A stretch of DNA of 64,000 nt from G965276765 sp965276765 (GCA_965276765.1 OZ255627.1:620001-684000), one strand, 5' to 3'; counted from the stretch's first letter, positions 24,734 through 34,238 are shown. Notes: generated from the sequence alone by a model not told the origin. Made by a program: numbers and translations.

Positions 24734-26246
24734 CCGGTTCGGCGAGGGACCGCTCCAGAAGGGATATGCCCTCGCCCTCCCGGCCGGGTGCGACGCCTTG
24801 GTAGACGTCCAGGAAGACCGAGAGGGTCTTGTGGCCCGACCAGCGCTGACACACGGTGGCGTCGACACCCGAACGCAACCACCACGAGCAGGCGGCGTGG
24901 CGGAGGTCGTGGCGTCGAAGCCGGGAGAGCTTCGGTTGGCGGGGGTCCCCGGCTGGCAGGTCGGGGCGGGGCGGGAACAACACAACCCGGGCCGGTCGCC
25001 AGACGTCCCGGTCGAACGTCGACAGGTCGAAGGGATGGCCGTTGCGATGGAACACCAGGCCCGCGGGGCCCTGCCCCCACCGGTCGCGGTGGTCGCCCAG
25101 CTTGGCGACGAGGACCCTGTTGATGGGGACACGGCGAGACTCGGCGAGATCGCGATCCTTGAGCGGACCCCACTCGGGATCCTCCTCGGGGTCCAGCCAT
25201 CGGGGCGCGACCCGGCGCCGGCTCCGACGCACTACAAGCCAGCCCGAGCCACCCGCGGCTGGTAGCTCGATGTCCTCCCAGGTCAGGCCGACCGCCTCGT
25301 TCGGGCGCAGGCCGCACATGGCCATCACCAGGACGTAGCACTCGACGATCCCACCCCAGCTCCCCAGTCGGACGCAGGCCTGGGCCAGGTCGAATGCCTG
25401 GGGGATGCTGAGCACGAGGTCGGTGTCGACTGTGAGATGGCTCCCTGGCACGGTGGAGCGGCTGGTCTTGCCCTTGACCTTGCGGCGTAATCGAACCGCA
25501 GGCCAAGGGTCCCGGGTTACGGTGATGTCGTCCCGCGAAGCCGCCCACGCCCAGCATGCCCGCAGCGGCTGGGTGAAGCGGACGAGTGTCGAGGGGGCGA
25601 CTCTCTTGGTCGGATCGCGCTGATTGAGCTCGAAGCGTGAGAGGAACTGCTCGAGGTCGGTCGTCGTCACGTCGTCGGCGGCAGCCGAGTTCGCCTCCAG
25701 CCAGGTCCGACCTTCTTGTTGTCGGTCGGTAAGTGTCGACTGGCTGCGTGGCGACAGGAAGCTGGCGCGGTCCAGGTAGTCGGTGACGGCATCGAGGTCA
25801 TCCCCGACCAGGGTGGTGGTACCGGAATCGAGGAGCCATCTCCGAGCCCGGTTGAACGAAGCTGCAGCCAGGATCTTGGTCTTCGGCTCCCAGTCCGGGT
25901 TCGCCCAGTAGAACGCCTCGGTGATGGCGAACACGGTGGCCGGGAGCACAGGTAGGGGATCGGACGGACCCTCAGGTGCGCCGAAGCGGCGGCTCCTCAA
26001 ATCGAAGGGCAGACCGCTCGCGAACCCCCGGTCGAGTTGCTCCTTCCACACTTGGGCCAGGCCGGCTCGCTCGAAGCGCTTGGAGAACTGGATGCCGTCC
26101 GCCTTGCCCCGCACGTCCCAGCGGTCGGCCGGGCGGGTCACACGGACCCCGGTGCGGCGATCGACGACGGTCACCTGAGTGCTCGTCCGGAGGACCCAGC
26201 ACGCGAAGTCCCGAGGAACGGCGGGCTCGGGATAGCTGCGGGGCAT
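24714..26246 (-). CDS. Tyrosine recombinase (integrase) of the mobile element
   Basis: The 510-residue integrase has a core-binding SAM-like region (WLEANSAAADDVTTTDLEQF) and a catalytic domain. It shows Arg I in MCGLRPNEAVGLTWED, the His-x-x-Arg box in LRRHDLRHAACSWWL, a second His in WSGHKTLSVFLDVYQG, and the Tyr in that same VYQG segment. It would insert and excise the element at a host att site. The ATG at 26246 is preceded by GAGGAGA; upstream in-frame codons were rejected. It lies 228 bases from tRNA-Ser, on the 5' side of that gene, which is the unusual side for tRNA-targeted elements. Confidence 0.92.
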   Translation of the reverse strand: MPRSYPEPAVPRDFACWVLRTSTQVTVVDRRTGVRVTRPADRWDVRGKADGIQFSKRFERAGLAQVWKEQLDRGFASGLPFDLRSRRFGAPEGPSDPLPVLPATVFAITEAFYWANPDWEPKTKILAAASFNRARRWLLDSGTTTLVGDDLDAVTDYLDRASFLSPRSQSTLTDRQQEGRTWLEANSAAADDVTTTDLEQFLSRFELNQRDPTKRVAPSTLVRFTQPLRACWAWAASRDDITVTRDPWPAVRLRRKVKGKTSRSTVPGSHLTVDTDLVLSIPQAFDLAQACVRLGSWGGIVECYVLVMAMCGLRPNEAVGLTWEDIELPAAGGSGWLVVRRSRRRVAPRWLDPEEDPEWGPLKDRDLAESRRVPINRVLVAKLGDHRDRWGQGPAGLVFHRNGHPFDLSTFDRDVWRPARVVLFPPRPDLPAGDPRQPKLSRLRRHDLRHAACSWWLRSGVDATVCQRWSGHKTLSVFLDVYQGVAPGREGEGISLLERSLAEPVTPPAD

Positions 26247-26474
26247 CGGCCAGTCTCCTCGGTCCTCGATGGTGGAAGTGAAACTAGGATGAAAGTATAC
26301 GTGGTCGGCCGCCTCCAGAGGAGAGCCCAACACCCGCCATCCAGACCTCCAGACCGGTCTCCGCCGGCCGGTTGGCGCTCGATCCGTCCGAGACGACATG
26401 CTGTCTGAACAGGGGATTAGCCCGTGCTACGCCATGCTGCGGGATCGGCTACGCTGGTGATGGTTGCAACACCA

Positions 26475-26566
26475 GGAGAGGTGCGAGAGCGGCCGAATCG
26501 GACTCACTGCTAATGAGTTGACTTGGGAGACCGGGTCCGGGGGTTCAAATCCCCCCCTCTCCGCCA
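26475..26566 (+). tRNA. tRNA-Ser (anticodon GCT), CCA encoded
   Basis: The acceptor stem GGAGAGG pairs with CCTCTCC. The anticodon stem-loop is ACTCA-CTGCTAA-TGAGT with anticodon GCT. A long variable arm and the T-loop GGTTCAAATCC follow, and the gene ends GCCA with the CCA encoded. The long variable arm and anticodon identify serine (AGC/AGU codons). Possible integration target of the neighbouring element, although no duplicated 3' end was found. Confidence 0.95.
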
Positions 26567-26572
26567 ATGGGC

Positions 26573-26606
26573 GCTGCCGGACACAGGAAGCTGCCGGACA
26601 CAGGAA
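26573..26606. repeat. Two tandem 17-bp repeats just after tRNA-Ser
   Basis: The unit GCTGCCGGACACAGGAA occurs twice back to back, six bases after the tRNA CCA end. It lies between the tRNA and the IS481-like element. It could be part of an att region, a footprint of past insertion, or a recombinase arm-site. Confidence 0.75.
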
Positions 26607-26635
26607 GCCTCGCCCGGGAGCCGGCGCCGCACTAG

Positions 26636-27772
26636 GGCTTGCTGACCGGGGGTTGAGGTTGCAGGTCCCCCACCAGGTGGGGTCCGGTGATGGAATCTGT
26701 GGTTCCTACCAAAGACCCATGGAGACCATCACCGTGACCCCAGCAGAGATCATCTATCACCGGCGCCTGGCCGTGTTGGACCACGCGGCGCGCTGCGGGA
26801 ACGTGTCCGAGGCGTGCCGCACGTTCGGGGTGTCTCGCACCCGTTACTACGAGTGGAAAAACACTGCGGACCGCTACGGACTCGACGCGTTGATGCCCAA
26901 GGCCCGTCGCCGCCCGCAGTTGCCGAACGCGACCCCAACGCATGTGATCGAGCAGCTGTTGACCCTCGCCGTTCTCGAGCCGACCCTTGGGTCCAGACGC
27001 CTCGCGGACCGCTTGGCCGACCAGGGTTGGTCGATCGCCGCGTCGACCGCCCAGAACCACCTGGTCGCCGCCGGGTTGGCTACCCGCAAGGCCCGCCTGG
27101 CTCGGGCCGCGATGATCGCCGCGGCCACGACAGGAATCGTCACCGACGTAGCACGCGAGGCGGAGCCGTTCGGGTTCTGTCACACCGCGCCCGGGCCCGG
27201 TGAGCTGGTGGCGCTCGACAGCTTCTACATCGGGAACCTCAAGGGCGTCGGCAAGTGCTACCAGCTCACCGCCGTCGACACCTACACCCGCTGGGCGACG
27301 GTCATGATCATCGCCGGCGGGCGCCCCCACCGGCGAAGCCACCTCCCGCTTCGTCGCCCACCTGATCGTCCAATGGCGCCGCCACGGCTACACGCTGCGC
27401 GCCGTGATCACCGACAACGGGCCCGAATACATCGCCACCAGCTTCCGCGCCGCGCTAGCCGCCAAACAGATCCGCCACGTGCGGATCCCGCCCCGCTCCC
27501 CGAACCACAACGCCGTGGTCGAACGCTTCCACGGCACCATCCTCCAAGAATGCTGGCGTCCCGCCTTCCACCGCCGCCGATTCGCCAGCCGCCGACAACT
27601 CCAAGCCGCCGCCGACGCCTGGCTAGTCACCTACAACCACCGGCGCCGCAACCACGGCGCTTACATGCGCAGCCGCACCCCCCACCAAGTCCTCACCACC
27701 TACACCAAGAACCTGGCAGCATGACCCCCAACCACAGAACCCATCTGCAACCTCGACCCCCGGCCTGGAAGC
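26636..27772. mobile_element. IS481-like insertion sequence
   Basis: Imperfect terminal inverted repeats of about 28 bases lie at 26637-26664 and 27745-27772 (both contain CGGGGGT then GAGGTTGCAG when read inward, with a few mismatches). The pentamer ACTAG flanks both sides (26631-26635 and 27773-27777). IS481 of Bordetella is known to target NCTAGN, so the CTAG core is what the family predicts. Inside lies one transposase gene with a frameshift. Confidence 0.8.
26719..27724 (+). pseudogene. IS481 family DDE transposase, frameshifted
   Basis: The first part has an N-terminal HTH (GNVSEACRTFGVSRTRYYEW) and the integrase-core start with the first Asp in LVALDSFYIG. Near 27324-27328 a run of five C shifts the frame; removing one C restores GRPTGEATSRFVAHLIVQWR and the second Asp in VITDNGPEY. 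The Glu is in NAVVERFHGTIL. The catalytic triad is therefore complete but split over two frames. The start is an ATG at 26719; the longer frame that runs back through tRNA-Ser is spurious. Confidence 0.88.
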
Positions 27773-27789
27773 ACTAGCCCAGACCTTTC

Positions 27790-29367
27790 AGTAGGCCCTC
27801 GTGGTTGTGGTGATGGTTGACGATCTGGTCGTTGACGCGCTGATTGGTGGTGGCGGCGGGGGTCGGAGCGCGATTGTCCAGAGCGGCTTGAGGTTGGGTT
27901 GGGTTGGCCGGTCGTGGTCGTGGCTGATGCGGTCGCCGGTAGACCGCGGGTGGACCGCTCAGATCTGTAGTCGGAGGAGGCTGAGGCGGTCGAAGGCGGC
28001 GACGAGCTGGTCGGCCCACGGCCAGCCGGCGGCGATACGCAGCTGTCGGCGCCGGCCGGTGGTGACGATGATGCCGGCCGCGTGCAGCAGGCAGTAGCGG
28101 AGCCGTTTCGGCTCGGCGGCGGCGAGTTCGCCGTCGAGGACCAGCAGTCTCGACCAGGCCAACAGGTCACACGCGATCCCGACCACAGCAAGCCAGGCGG
28201 CGTTGATAGCGAACGACGCGGAGGGCAGATTGTTCATGCCGGTGTCCTTGGCGTCACAGATCAGCCGTTCGGCTCGGCCCCGGCCGCGTTGGAGGGCTTC
28301 GAGGTAGGCGATGTCACCCTCGGTGGCATCGGTGATGAAGGTTGGTAGCGGCGCCCGTCGATATCGGTGAAGGTGAGCTGGGCGCCGGGATGGCAGTGCT
28401 CGCGCCGGGCGATCATCCGGGTCCCCGCCGGCCAGGCGGACAAGTCGACCAGCCCGGTGATCTCAGCCACTTCGGCGTCGGCGCGCAGGTCGGAGCCATC
28501 CGCGCTGACCGCCCGAACCCAGGCCCTGTTGGCCATGGTGACCGCCACCGTGGCGATCTCCGCGCTGAGGCGATGCCCGAGACTGAAGCGCACATTGCGT
28601 TGGCGGCAGGCGTCGACAAAATGATGCGAGCAGCCCGCCGAGTCGGTCCGCACCGTGATCTCGGTGACCGCCGGGTCGACAGGCAGTTGGCCGAGAGCCT
28701 GATCTAACACGGTGACATGGTCGGTGGCGGTCCCCGACCCGGCGTTCCCCGGTCGCAAAAGCCCGGCGAGGGCCTCGCCGGTGGCGTCTAAGAACGCCAC
28801 GAGGGGATGGAACCCGTAGCCGCGCTTGTAGGTCGGCGCCGCGCCCTGTTTATCGGAATGCGACCCGATCAGGGTCCCGTCGATATCGATCACATAAAAC
28901 CCCGGATCGGCCCCGGCCGCCCACGCCGCCGCCCGTGCTTCGGCTCTCGCCTCGGCGATCCGAGCCAAGCCGGCATTGCCGACGGCTTCGAGGGTCCGCC
29001 ACGCCGTCGGGGTCGACGCCACCTCGCCGAACAGTTCCGGCTGGTCGCGTAGCACGGCCAGATCCGAGATCGTCTCGCCGCCATCGGCGAGAGTCACCGC
29101 CAGATCGACCAGCACCCTGCCACGGTCATGGCCCGCAGAGCGGATCTTGCTCGGCGCCATCGCCACAGACAGCGCTTCGCCCAGCCCGACCGCATCAGCC
29201 AGATCAGCCAGCAGGCGGGCCCCGGCATGACCAACCACTCCCTTGCCCCCCGTGGTCACCCTCAAGCCCCGACGACGGCGGTTACGCTTCACCTGAGAAG
29301 TGCCCTCCTGGTTGGGTCCCTGCAGCCTTCGACAAGCGCAGTTTCCTTTACCCGGAGGGCCTCTTCG
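27790..29367. mobile_element. IS1380-like insertion sequence (ends approximate)
   Basis: The region is filled by a minus-strand IS1380-type transposase gene with short flanks. Possible terminal repeats are AGGCCCTC near the left end and its inverse GAGGGCCT at 29355-29362. They are short, and I see no clear target duplication, so the boundaries are approximate. It lies nose-to-tail with the IS481-like element and upstream of the MFS gene. Confidence 0.6.
27959..29292 (-). pseudogene. IS1380 family transposase, frameshifted
   Basis: Starting at a GTG (29292), the protein runs KRNRRRRGLRVTTGGKGVVG, then the first catalytic region FYVIDIDGTLIGSHSDKQGA, the second in TVRTDSAGCSH, and LTFTDIDGRRYQ. 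Near 28345 one base is missing: the zero frame continues PSSPMPPRVTS to a stop at 28261, while the correct frame reads TFITDATEGDIAYLEALQRG and continues through MNNLPSASFAINAAW to the stop at 27959. Its length when repaired is normal for the family (about 445 residues). Confidence 0.85.
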
Positions 29368-29450
29368 CGGATACACCCAGCACAGCCAGCCCGGCCTACC
29401 GAACAGCCTGGGCTAGGGTCGCCAGCCTGTGTCGGAGCCTCCCGACCCCG

Positions 29451-30752
29451 TTGGCGCGCCCGGGGACACCCAACCCCAAACCCGGGCGCTCCTGGGTAAG
29501 CCGGCTCGTCGCCGACGTACGCCCGCTGCGGGAGTCCCCCACCTTCCGGCGGCTGTGGATCGGGACGACGACCTCGTCCATCGGCGGTGGGATGACCACC
29601 TTCGCCCTGAGCCTGCAGATCTTCGAGCTGACCCACTCGTCGGCCGCGGTCGGGACCCTGGGGCTGGCGCGTGGCATACCCACCATCGTTTTCGGCCTCT
29701 TTGGAGGGTCGTTTGCCGACGCCGTCGACCGGCGGACGCTCGTCCTCGTCACCAGCAGCCTGGCGGCGACGGTCGCGGCCGTCTTCGCCCTTCAGGCCTA
29801 CCTCGACCTCAGACAGCTGTGGCTTCTGTACCTCCTCGCCGTCGTGCAGGCGGTCCTCGGCGCCGTCAACGCCCCGGCCCGAAGGACCTTCGTCCGCCGG
29901 CTGCTCCCTGCCCACAGGGTCGCCGCCGGCGTGGCCCTCAACCAGGTGAGCGGACAGACGGCGATGCTTGTCGGTCCGGCCCTGGCCGGCATCGTGACCG
30001 CCGCCGCCGGCCTGCAGGCGTGCTACCTCGTCGACGCCGTCAGCTTCGCCGCCGCCCTCTACGGCATGGCCCGCCTCCCGTCCATGCGAGCCCAGGGTGA
30101 CATCGGCCGCCCAGGCCTGAAGGCCACCATCGAGGGCGTGCGGTTCATCCGCCGCCACGCCATCCTGGCCGCTTCGTTTCTCGCCGACATCGACGCCATG
30201 GTGCTCGGCATGCCCATCGCCCTGTTTCCCGCCATCAACGCCCAACATTTTGGCGGGGCGGCTCAAACCCTCGGGCTGCTGAGCGCCGCCCCCGCCGCCG
30301 GCGGGATCATCGGCTCGGCCGTTTCCGGGCCGATTGGGCGGATCGACCGCCGTGGTCGGGCCATGCTCGTCGCCGTCATCGTGTGGGGAGCAACCATCGC
30401 CGGCTTCGGCCTGACCCGCACCCTTTGGATCGCCCTGCTCTTGTTGGCGGCGGCCGGCACCGCCGACAACGCCAGCGTCACCTGTCGGGCGACGCTCGTG
30501 CAGTTCCTCACCCCCGAGCGCTACCAGGGCCGGGTCACCGCCGCCGACTACGTCGTCGGCGCCGGCGGACCTCAGGTGGGCAACTTCGAAGCCGGCGTGC
30601 TCGGCTCGCTCACCACACCGGCCTTCAGCGCCTTTGCCGGCGGCGTCGCCACGGTCGTCGGCGCCGTGGCCATCAGTTTCGCCATCCCCTCCTTCGCCCG
30701 CCACAAATTGTCCACGACGCTCGATGAGGCGCACCCATCGGGTCAAGTTTGA
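29451..30752 (+). CDS. MFS transporter (EntS/enterobactin-exporter-like)
   Basis: The 433-residue protein has about twelve membrane helices, beginning SPTFRRLWIGTTTSSIGGGM near residue 34 and with the MFS motif-A-like segment GGSFADAVDRRTLVLVT. The arrangement, including NAPARRTFVRRLLPAHRVA after the fifth helix, resembles the EntS group of exporters. The start is uncertain: TTG at 29451 gives LARPGTPNPKPGRSW before the first helix, but no strong RBS is seen. The IS1380-like element just upstream may have removed the original promoter. It converges with the amidohydrolase gene, nine bases apart. Confidence 0.85.
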   Translation: MARPGTPNPKPGRSWVSRLVADVRPLRESPTFRRLWIGTTTSSIGGGMTTFALSLQIFELTHSSAAVGTLGLARGIPTIVFGLFGGSFADAVDRRTLVLVTSSLAATVAAVFALQAYLDLRQLWLLYLLAVVQAVLGAVNAPARRTFVRRLLPAHRVAAGVALNQVSGQTAMLVGPALAGIVTAAAGLQACYLVDAVSFAAALYGMARLPSMRAQGDIGRPGLKATIEGVRFIRRHAILAASFLADIDAMVLGMPIALFPAINAQHFGGAAQTLGLLSAAPAAGGIIGSAVSGPIGRIDRRGRAMLVAVIVWGATIAGFGLTRTLWIALLLLAAAGTADNASVTCRATLVQFLTPERYQGRVTAADYVVGAGGPQVGNFEAGVLGSLTTPAFSAFAGGVATVVGAVAISFAIPSFARHKLSTTLDEAHPSGQV

Positions 30753-30761
30753 CGACGAGTC

Positions 30762-32246
30762 TCAACGACCGGCGCGCAGGGGCCTTCCGGGCAGGGTGTC
30801 AGTCATCAGGCCGGCGTCGCGGACGACGAACGTCCCGTCGACGAGAACATGGATAATCCCAGACGACGGTCGGGTCGTGTCGGTATAGGTGGCCTGGTCG
30901 CTGACGATCACGGGGTCGAAGACGACGATGTCGGCGTCGGCGCCGAGTTGGATCCGAGCCTTGGTACGCAGGGCCGGCACCGCGGCCTCGAGCACCCGAG
31001 CCGGGATCGTGGTGGCGCGGGCGATCGCATCGGGGAGCGATATGAGGCCCTTCTCCCGCGCCAGGCGCAGCGTCTTGCAGAAGGTTCCGGCGCTGCGCGG
31101 GTGAGTTATCCCGCCCGGCGGAAGCGGCCAGACGCCGGCCGGCGGGGGCGGGCCAGGCCAGTGGATGGGCATGGCGTCGCTGGCGATCGCCGCCTCGGGC
31201 GAGACGAGGGCCCGCTCCACCCACGCCATGTCGGCCGGCGAGTCGTCGTCGAGGAACCGGATGAAGGCGAGCCCACCGGGGTCGGACCTTCGCAGCTCGT
31301 CGAGGCGGCCGAAGTCAGCGGGGCGTTCTCCGGTCGGCGCATAGGTGATGGCCGTCGACGCGACCCCCTGGGCGCGGAGACGATCGGGCGAGAGGAAACC
31401 GGCACCGATCCCGGTCATCCCGGCCCCGTAGGGGTAGGCCTCCGTCGTGACCTTCGAGCCCTCGGCCTGCACCCGCCCGACGAGCGAGACCACCCGGTCG
31501 ATATGACGTCCCGACGTGGAATTGATATGGCAGTAGTGCATATGGGCACCTGTTGCGGCCGCGGCCTGCACGACTTCGGTGGCGCCGTCGATGACGACCG
31601 CCGGGTTGATCTCCACCAGCTCGCGTGCGTGGGTAAATGTGGGCACGCCGGCCGCCGCGGCCGCCCCGGCGACAGCCAGGTACTCGTCGACCGCGGCTTC
31701 GGGCGCGTACCCGATCAGAACCCCGATGCCGAGAGCCCCCGCGGCCAGGTCGCCCTCGAGTCGATCCACGATGCTCGCCACCTCGACGGGGGAGGCCACG
31801 CGCTGCCAGCCCGGTTCGGCGATGTGGCCGAGGAAGTCGCCGAGCTGGCCGGCCAGGTCCAGCCCCCCGACGCAGGTCATGCGAGCCAGTGCCCACGACG
31901 CCGAGAACCCGTAATGGATGGGCCTGCCCTCGGCCGCGGCCCGCTCGTAGGCCGCGTCGACAGGGTGCACGCCGGCCTCTAACTCGAGGGCGGTCGTCAC
32001 ACCGTCGAGGGCCTGGAGGCGCTGCTCGGCGATCCCCTGCCCGTGGCTGTGGAGGTCAATGAACCCCGGCGCCACGACCTTGCCTCCCACATCGAGCACG
32101 GTCCTGCCGGAGATGGGCGCGGCAGTCACGGCGGTGATCCTGCGGCCGGTGATCCCGACATTGAAGGTGCCGTCCGCAGCAGACCCCGGGTCGATCACGC
32201 GACCGCCGGAGAGGACGATGTCGTGCTCAACCACCCGATCCCCCAT
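30762..32246 (-). CDS. N-acyl-D-amino-acid deacylase-like amidohydrolase
   Basis: The 494-residue protein has the amidohydrolase layout: an N-terminal beta-sandwich strand (IVLSGGRVIDPGSAADGTFN), the metal motif FIDLHSHGQ near residue 68, THARELVEINP, MHYCHINSTSGRHID and a C-terminal GADADIVVFDP closing the sandwich. The long form with HSHGQ and HINSTSG resembles D-aminoacylases and D-glutamate deacylases, which remove an acyl group from D-amino acids. The ATG at 32246 starts just before the first strand; 22 codons further upstream are Ile/Leu-rich and were rejected. It diverges from the metallo-hydrolase gene. Confidence 0.85.
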   Translation of the reverse strand: MGDRVVEHDIVLSGGRVIDPGSAADGTFNVGITGRRITAVTAAPISGRTVLDVGGKVVAPGFIDLHSHGQGIAEQRLQALDGVTTALELEAGVHPVDAAYERAAAEGRPIHYGFSASWALARMTCVGGLDLAGQLGDFLGHIAEPGWQRVASPVEVASIVDRLEGDLAAGALGIGVLIGYAPEAAVDEYLAVAGAAAAAGVPTFTHARELVEINPAVVIDGATEVVQAAAATGAHMHYCHINSTSGRHIDRVVSLVGRVQAEGSKVTTEAYPYGAGMTGIGAGFLSPDRLRAQGVASTAITYAPTGERPADFGRLDELRRSDPGGLAFIRFLDDDSPADMAWVERALVSPEAAIASDAMPIHWPGPPPPAGVWPLPPGGITHPRSAGTFCKTLRLAREKGLISLPDAIARATTIPARVLEAAVPALRTKARIQLGADADIVVFDPVIVSDQATYTDTTRPSSGIIHVLVDGTFVVRDAGLMTDTLPGRPLRAGR

Positions 32247-32301
32247 TTCCCCAACGCCTCTTTCCTCGAGTCGGGACAAGAGTATGAGGCAAGGTGATGG
32301 G

Positions 32302-33243
32302 ATGAGCACCAACCACCTCGACAGCCCGCCCCTCGGCCAACCACGGGTCGAGGAGATCAGCGACCGGGTGTACGCCTACATCCAGCCCGACGGGAGCTGG
32401 TTCATCAACAACACGGCGTTCGTGGTCGCCGACGACGGCGTCACCAGCATCGATGCCTGCGCCACCGAACGACGGACCCGGGACTACATCGAGGCCATCG
32501 GGGCCGTGAGCGACCGACCCATCCGCACGCTCGTCAACACCCATCACCACGGCGACCACACCCACGGCAACTACCTGTTCTCGGGCGCCACCATCGTCTC
32601 CCACGAGCGCTGCCGGGCCGAGCTCGTCGCCGACGGCATCCTCGACTACGGCGGCGTCTGGAACGACGTCGAGTGGGGAGCACTCCGGCTGGCACCGCCG
32701 TTCCTCACGTACACGGAGTCCGTGACGGTCTGGGCCGACGACCTGCGCTGCGATGTGCGCCACGTCGGCGACGCCGCCCACACCACCAACGACTCCGTCG
32801 TCTGGCTGCCCGAGCGGTCGGTCCTCTTCTGCGGCGACCTGTTGTTCAACGGGGGCACGCCCTTTGTGCTCATGGGATCGGTCGCCGGCGCCATCGACGT
32901 CCTCGAGACCGTCGTGCGTCCCCTCGGTGCCCGCACCATCGTCCCGGGCCACGGGCCGGTCGCCGGGCCTAGCCTCATCGACGACGTGCTCGCCTATCTT
33001 CGCTTCGTGATGGCGACAGCGGAGGCCGGCGTGGCGGCTGGAGTGAGCCCGTTGGAGGCGGCGAGAGACATCGACCTTGGCCCCTTTGCCGATCTGTCGG
33101 ACCCGGAGCGGATCGTCGGCAACCTCCACCGGGGCTACGCCGAGCTCACCGGCACGGAGCGGGGCGGAACAATCGATATACCCGCCGCCCTGGCCGACAT
33201 GGTCACCTACAACGGCGGGCGGCCGTTGACGTGTCGGGCCTGA
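32302..33243 (+). CDS. Metallo-beta-lactamase-fold hydrolase
   Basis: The 313-residue protein has the metal-binding motif THHHGDHTHGN near residue 87, DAAHTTNDSVV, a metal-bridging Asp in LFCGDLLFNGG, and the last His in VPGHGPVAG. This is the zinc hydrolase fold used for lactones, thioesters and other small molecules. The ATG at 32302 follows AGGTGATGGG. It is followed 41 bases later by an FAH-family gene on the same strand, so both may process one ring-cleavage or lactone intermediate; substrate unknown. Confidence 0.88.
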   Translation: MSTNHLDSPPLGQPRVEEISDRVYAYIQPDGSWFINNTAFVVADDGVTSIDACATERRTRDYIEAIGAVSDRPIRTLVNTHHHGDHTHGNYLFSGATIVSHERCRAELVADGILDYGGVWNDVEWGALRLAPPFLTYTESVTVWADDLRCDVRHVGDAAHTTNDSVVWLPERSVLFCGDLLFNGGTPFVLMGSVAGAIDVLETVVRPLGARTIVPGHGPVAGPSLIDDVLAYLRFVMATAEAGVAAGVSPLEAARDIDLGPFADLSDPERIVGNLHRGYAELTGTERGGTIDIPAALADMVTYNGGRPLTCRA

Positions 33244-33284
33244 TCGGACTGCCCGCCGGCCACCCCTAGGAAAGGCATTCAATC

Positions 33285-34217
33285 ATGCGCTGGTCCACCT
33301 ATCTCTCGCCTCGCGACGGAGCCGAACACGTCGCCGCCGTCTCCGACGGCGCCCTCTACGGACTCGAGGGACCGGGCCAATTGGTCGATCTGCTCGGTGA
33401 CGACGGCATCCGCCTGGCCGAGGCCGCCGAGCTGGCCCGCACCGACCCGTGGGAGGTCGTGGCGCTCGCCGATGCCATCCTGCGAGCGCCGGTACCGAGG
33501 CCGCCCTCCATCCGCGACTTCATGGCGTTCGAGGAGCATGTGGTAACCAGCAGCCAGGCTCTCGGCCAGGAGGTCGACGCCGTGTGGTACGAGATGCCGC
33601 TGTTCTATTTCACCAATCCCGCCGCGATCCTCGGACCGACCGACGACGTGCCCATGGCCCCAGGCTCTGCCGCCTTCGACTACGAGCTCGAGATCGCCGC
33701 CGTCATCGGGAGGGCCGGCCGCGACCTCGACCCGGCCACGGCCGAGGATCACATTGCCGGCTACGTCATCCTCTGCGACTGGAGCGCCAGGGATATCCAG
33801 GGCGTCGAGATGCTCGGCCACCTCGGGCCGGCGAAGGGCAAGGACACCGCCACGAGCCTCGGCCCCTGGCTCGTCACGCCCGACGAGCTCGCTCCGCTCC
33901 GGGCCGGCAACGCCTACGACCTCGAGATGTCCGCGTCGGTCAACGGAACCCCCTGGAGCACGGGCAACATGTCCACGATCTATTGGACGTTCGGCCAGCT
34001 CCTCGCCTACGCCTCCCGTGGCACCGAGCTGCGCCCGGGCGACATCGTCGGCAGCGGCACCGTCGGCACCGGCTGCATCCTCGAGCTCTCCCGTGTCCAC
34101 GGCAGCGACAAGTACCCGTGGCTGACGCCCGGCGACGAGGTCCGCCTCGAGGTCGCCGGGCTCGGGGCGATCGTGGCCGCCATCATGCCCGGCGCTGCCG
34201 TTGTGGCGCTTCGCTAG
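33285..34217 (+). CDS. Fumarylacetoacetate hydrolase (FAH) family protein
   Basis: The 310-residue protein has the FAH metal-site elements, FDYELEIAAVIG near residue 130 and CDWSARDIQ near residue 165, followed by SLGPWLVTPDEL and LRPGDIVGSGTVGTG. Members split C-C bonds of acylpyruvates or hydrate/decarboxylate 2-oxo acids from aromatic degradation. GGAAAGG precedes the ATG. A second FAH-family gene lies at 42337-43245 with only general similarity, so the two probably act in different routes. Confidence 0.9.
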   Translation: MRWSTYLSPRDGAEHVAAVSDGALYGLEGPGQLVDLLGDDGIRLAEAAELARTDPWEVVALADAILRAPVPRPPSIRDFMAFEEHVVTSSQALGQEVDAVWYEMPLFYFTNPAAILGPTDDVPMAPGSAAFDYELEIAAVIGRAGRDLDPATAEDHIAGYVILCDWSARDIQGVEMLGHLGPAKGKDTATSLGPWLVTPDELAPLRAGNAYDLEMSASVNGTPWSTGNMSTIYWTFGQLLAYASRGTELRPGDIVGSGTVGTGCILELSRVHGSDKYPWLTPGDEVRLEVAGLGAIVAAIMPGAAVVALR

Positions 34218-34238
34218 TCGCTCGCGGAACGCTCGGCG

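Noticed and set aside
26464..27777. An open frame running from tRNA-Ser into the IS481 transposase
   Set aside because: It crosses a tRNA gene and an IS end, so the part before 26719 is not coding; the 3' part is a frameshift product.
27790..29367. The short GAGGGCCT pair as proven ends of the IS1380-like element
   Set aside because: Eight bases are too few in this GC-rich sequence and no target duplication is visible; boundaries are given as approximate only.
29289..30746. A 485-codon open frame opposite the MFS gene
   Set aside because: It is composition-driven (Gly/Asp/Arg-rich) and antisense to a gene with clear membrane helices.
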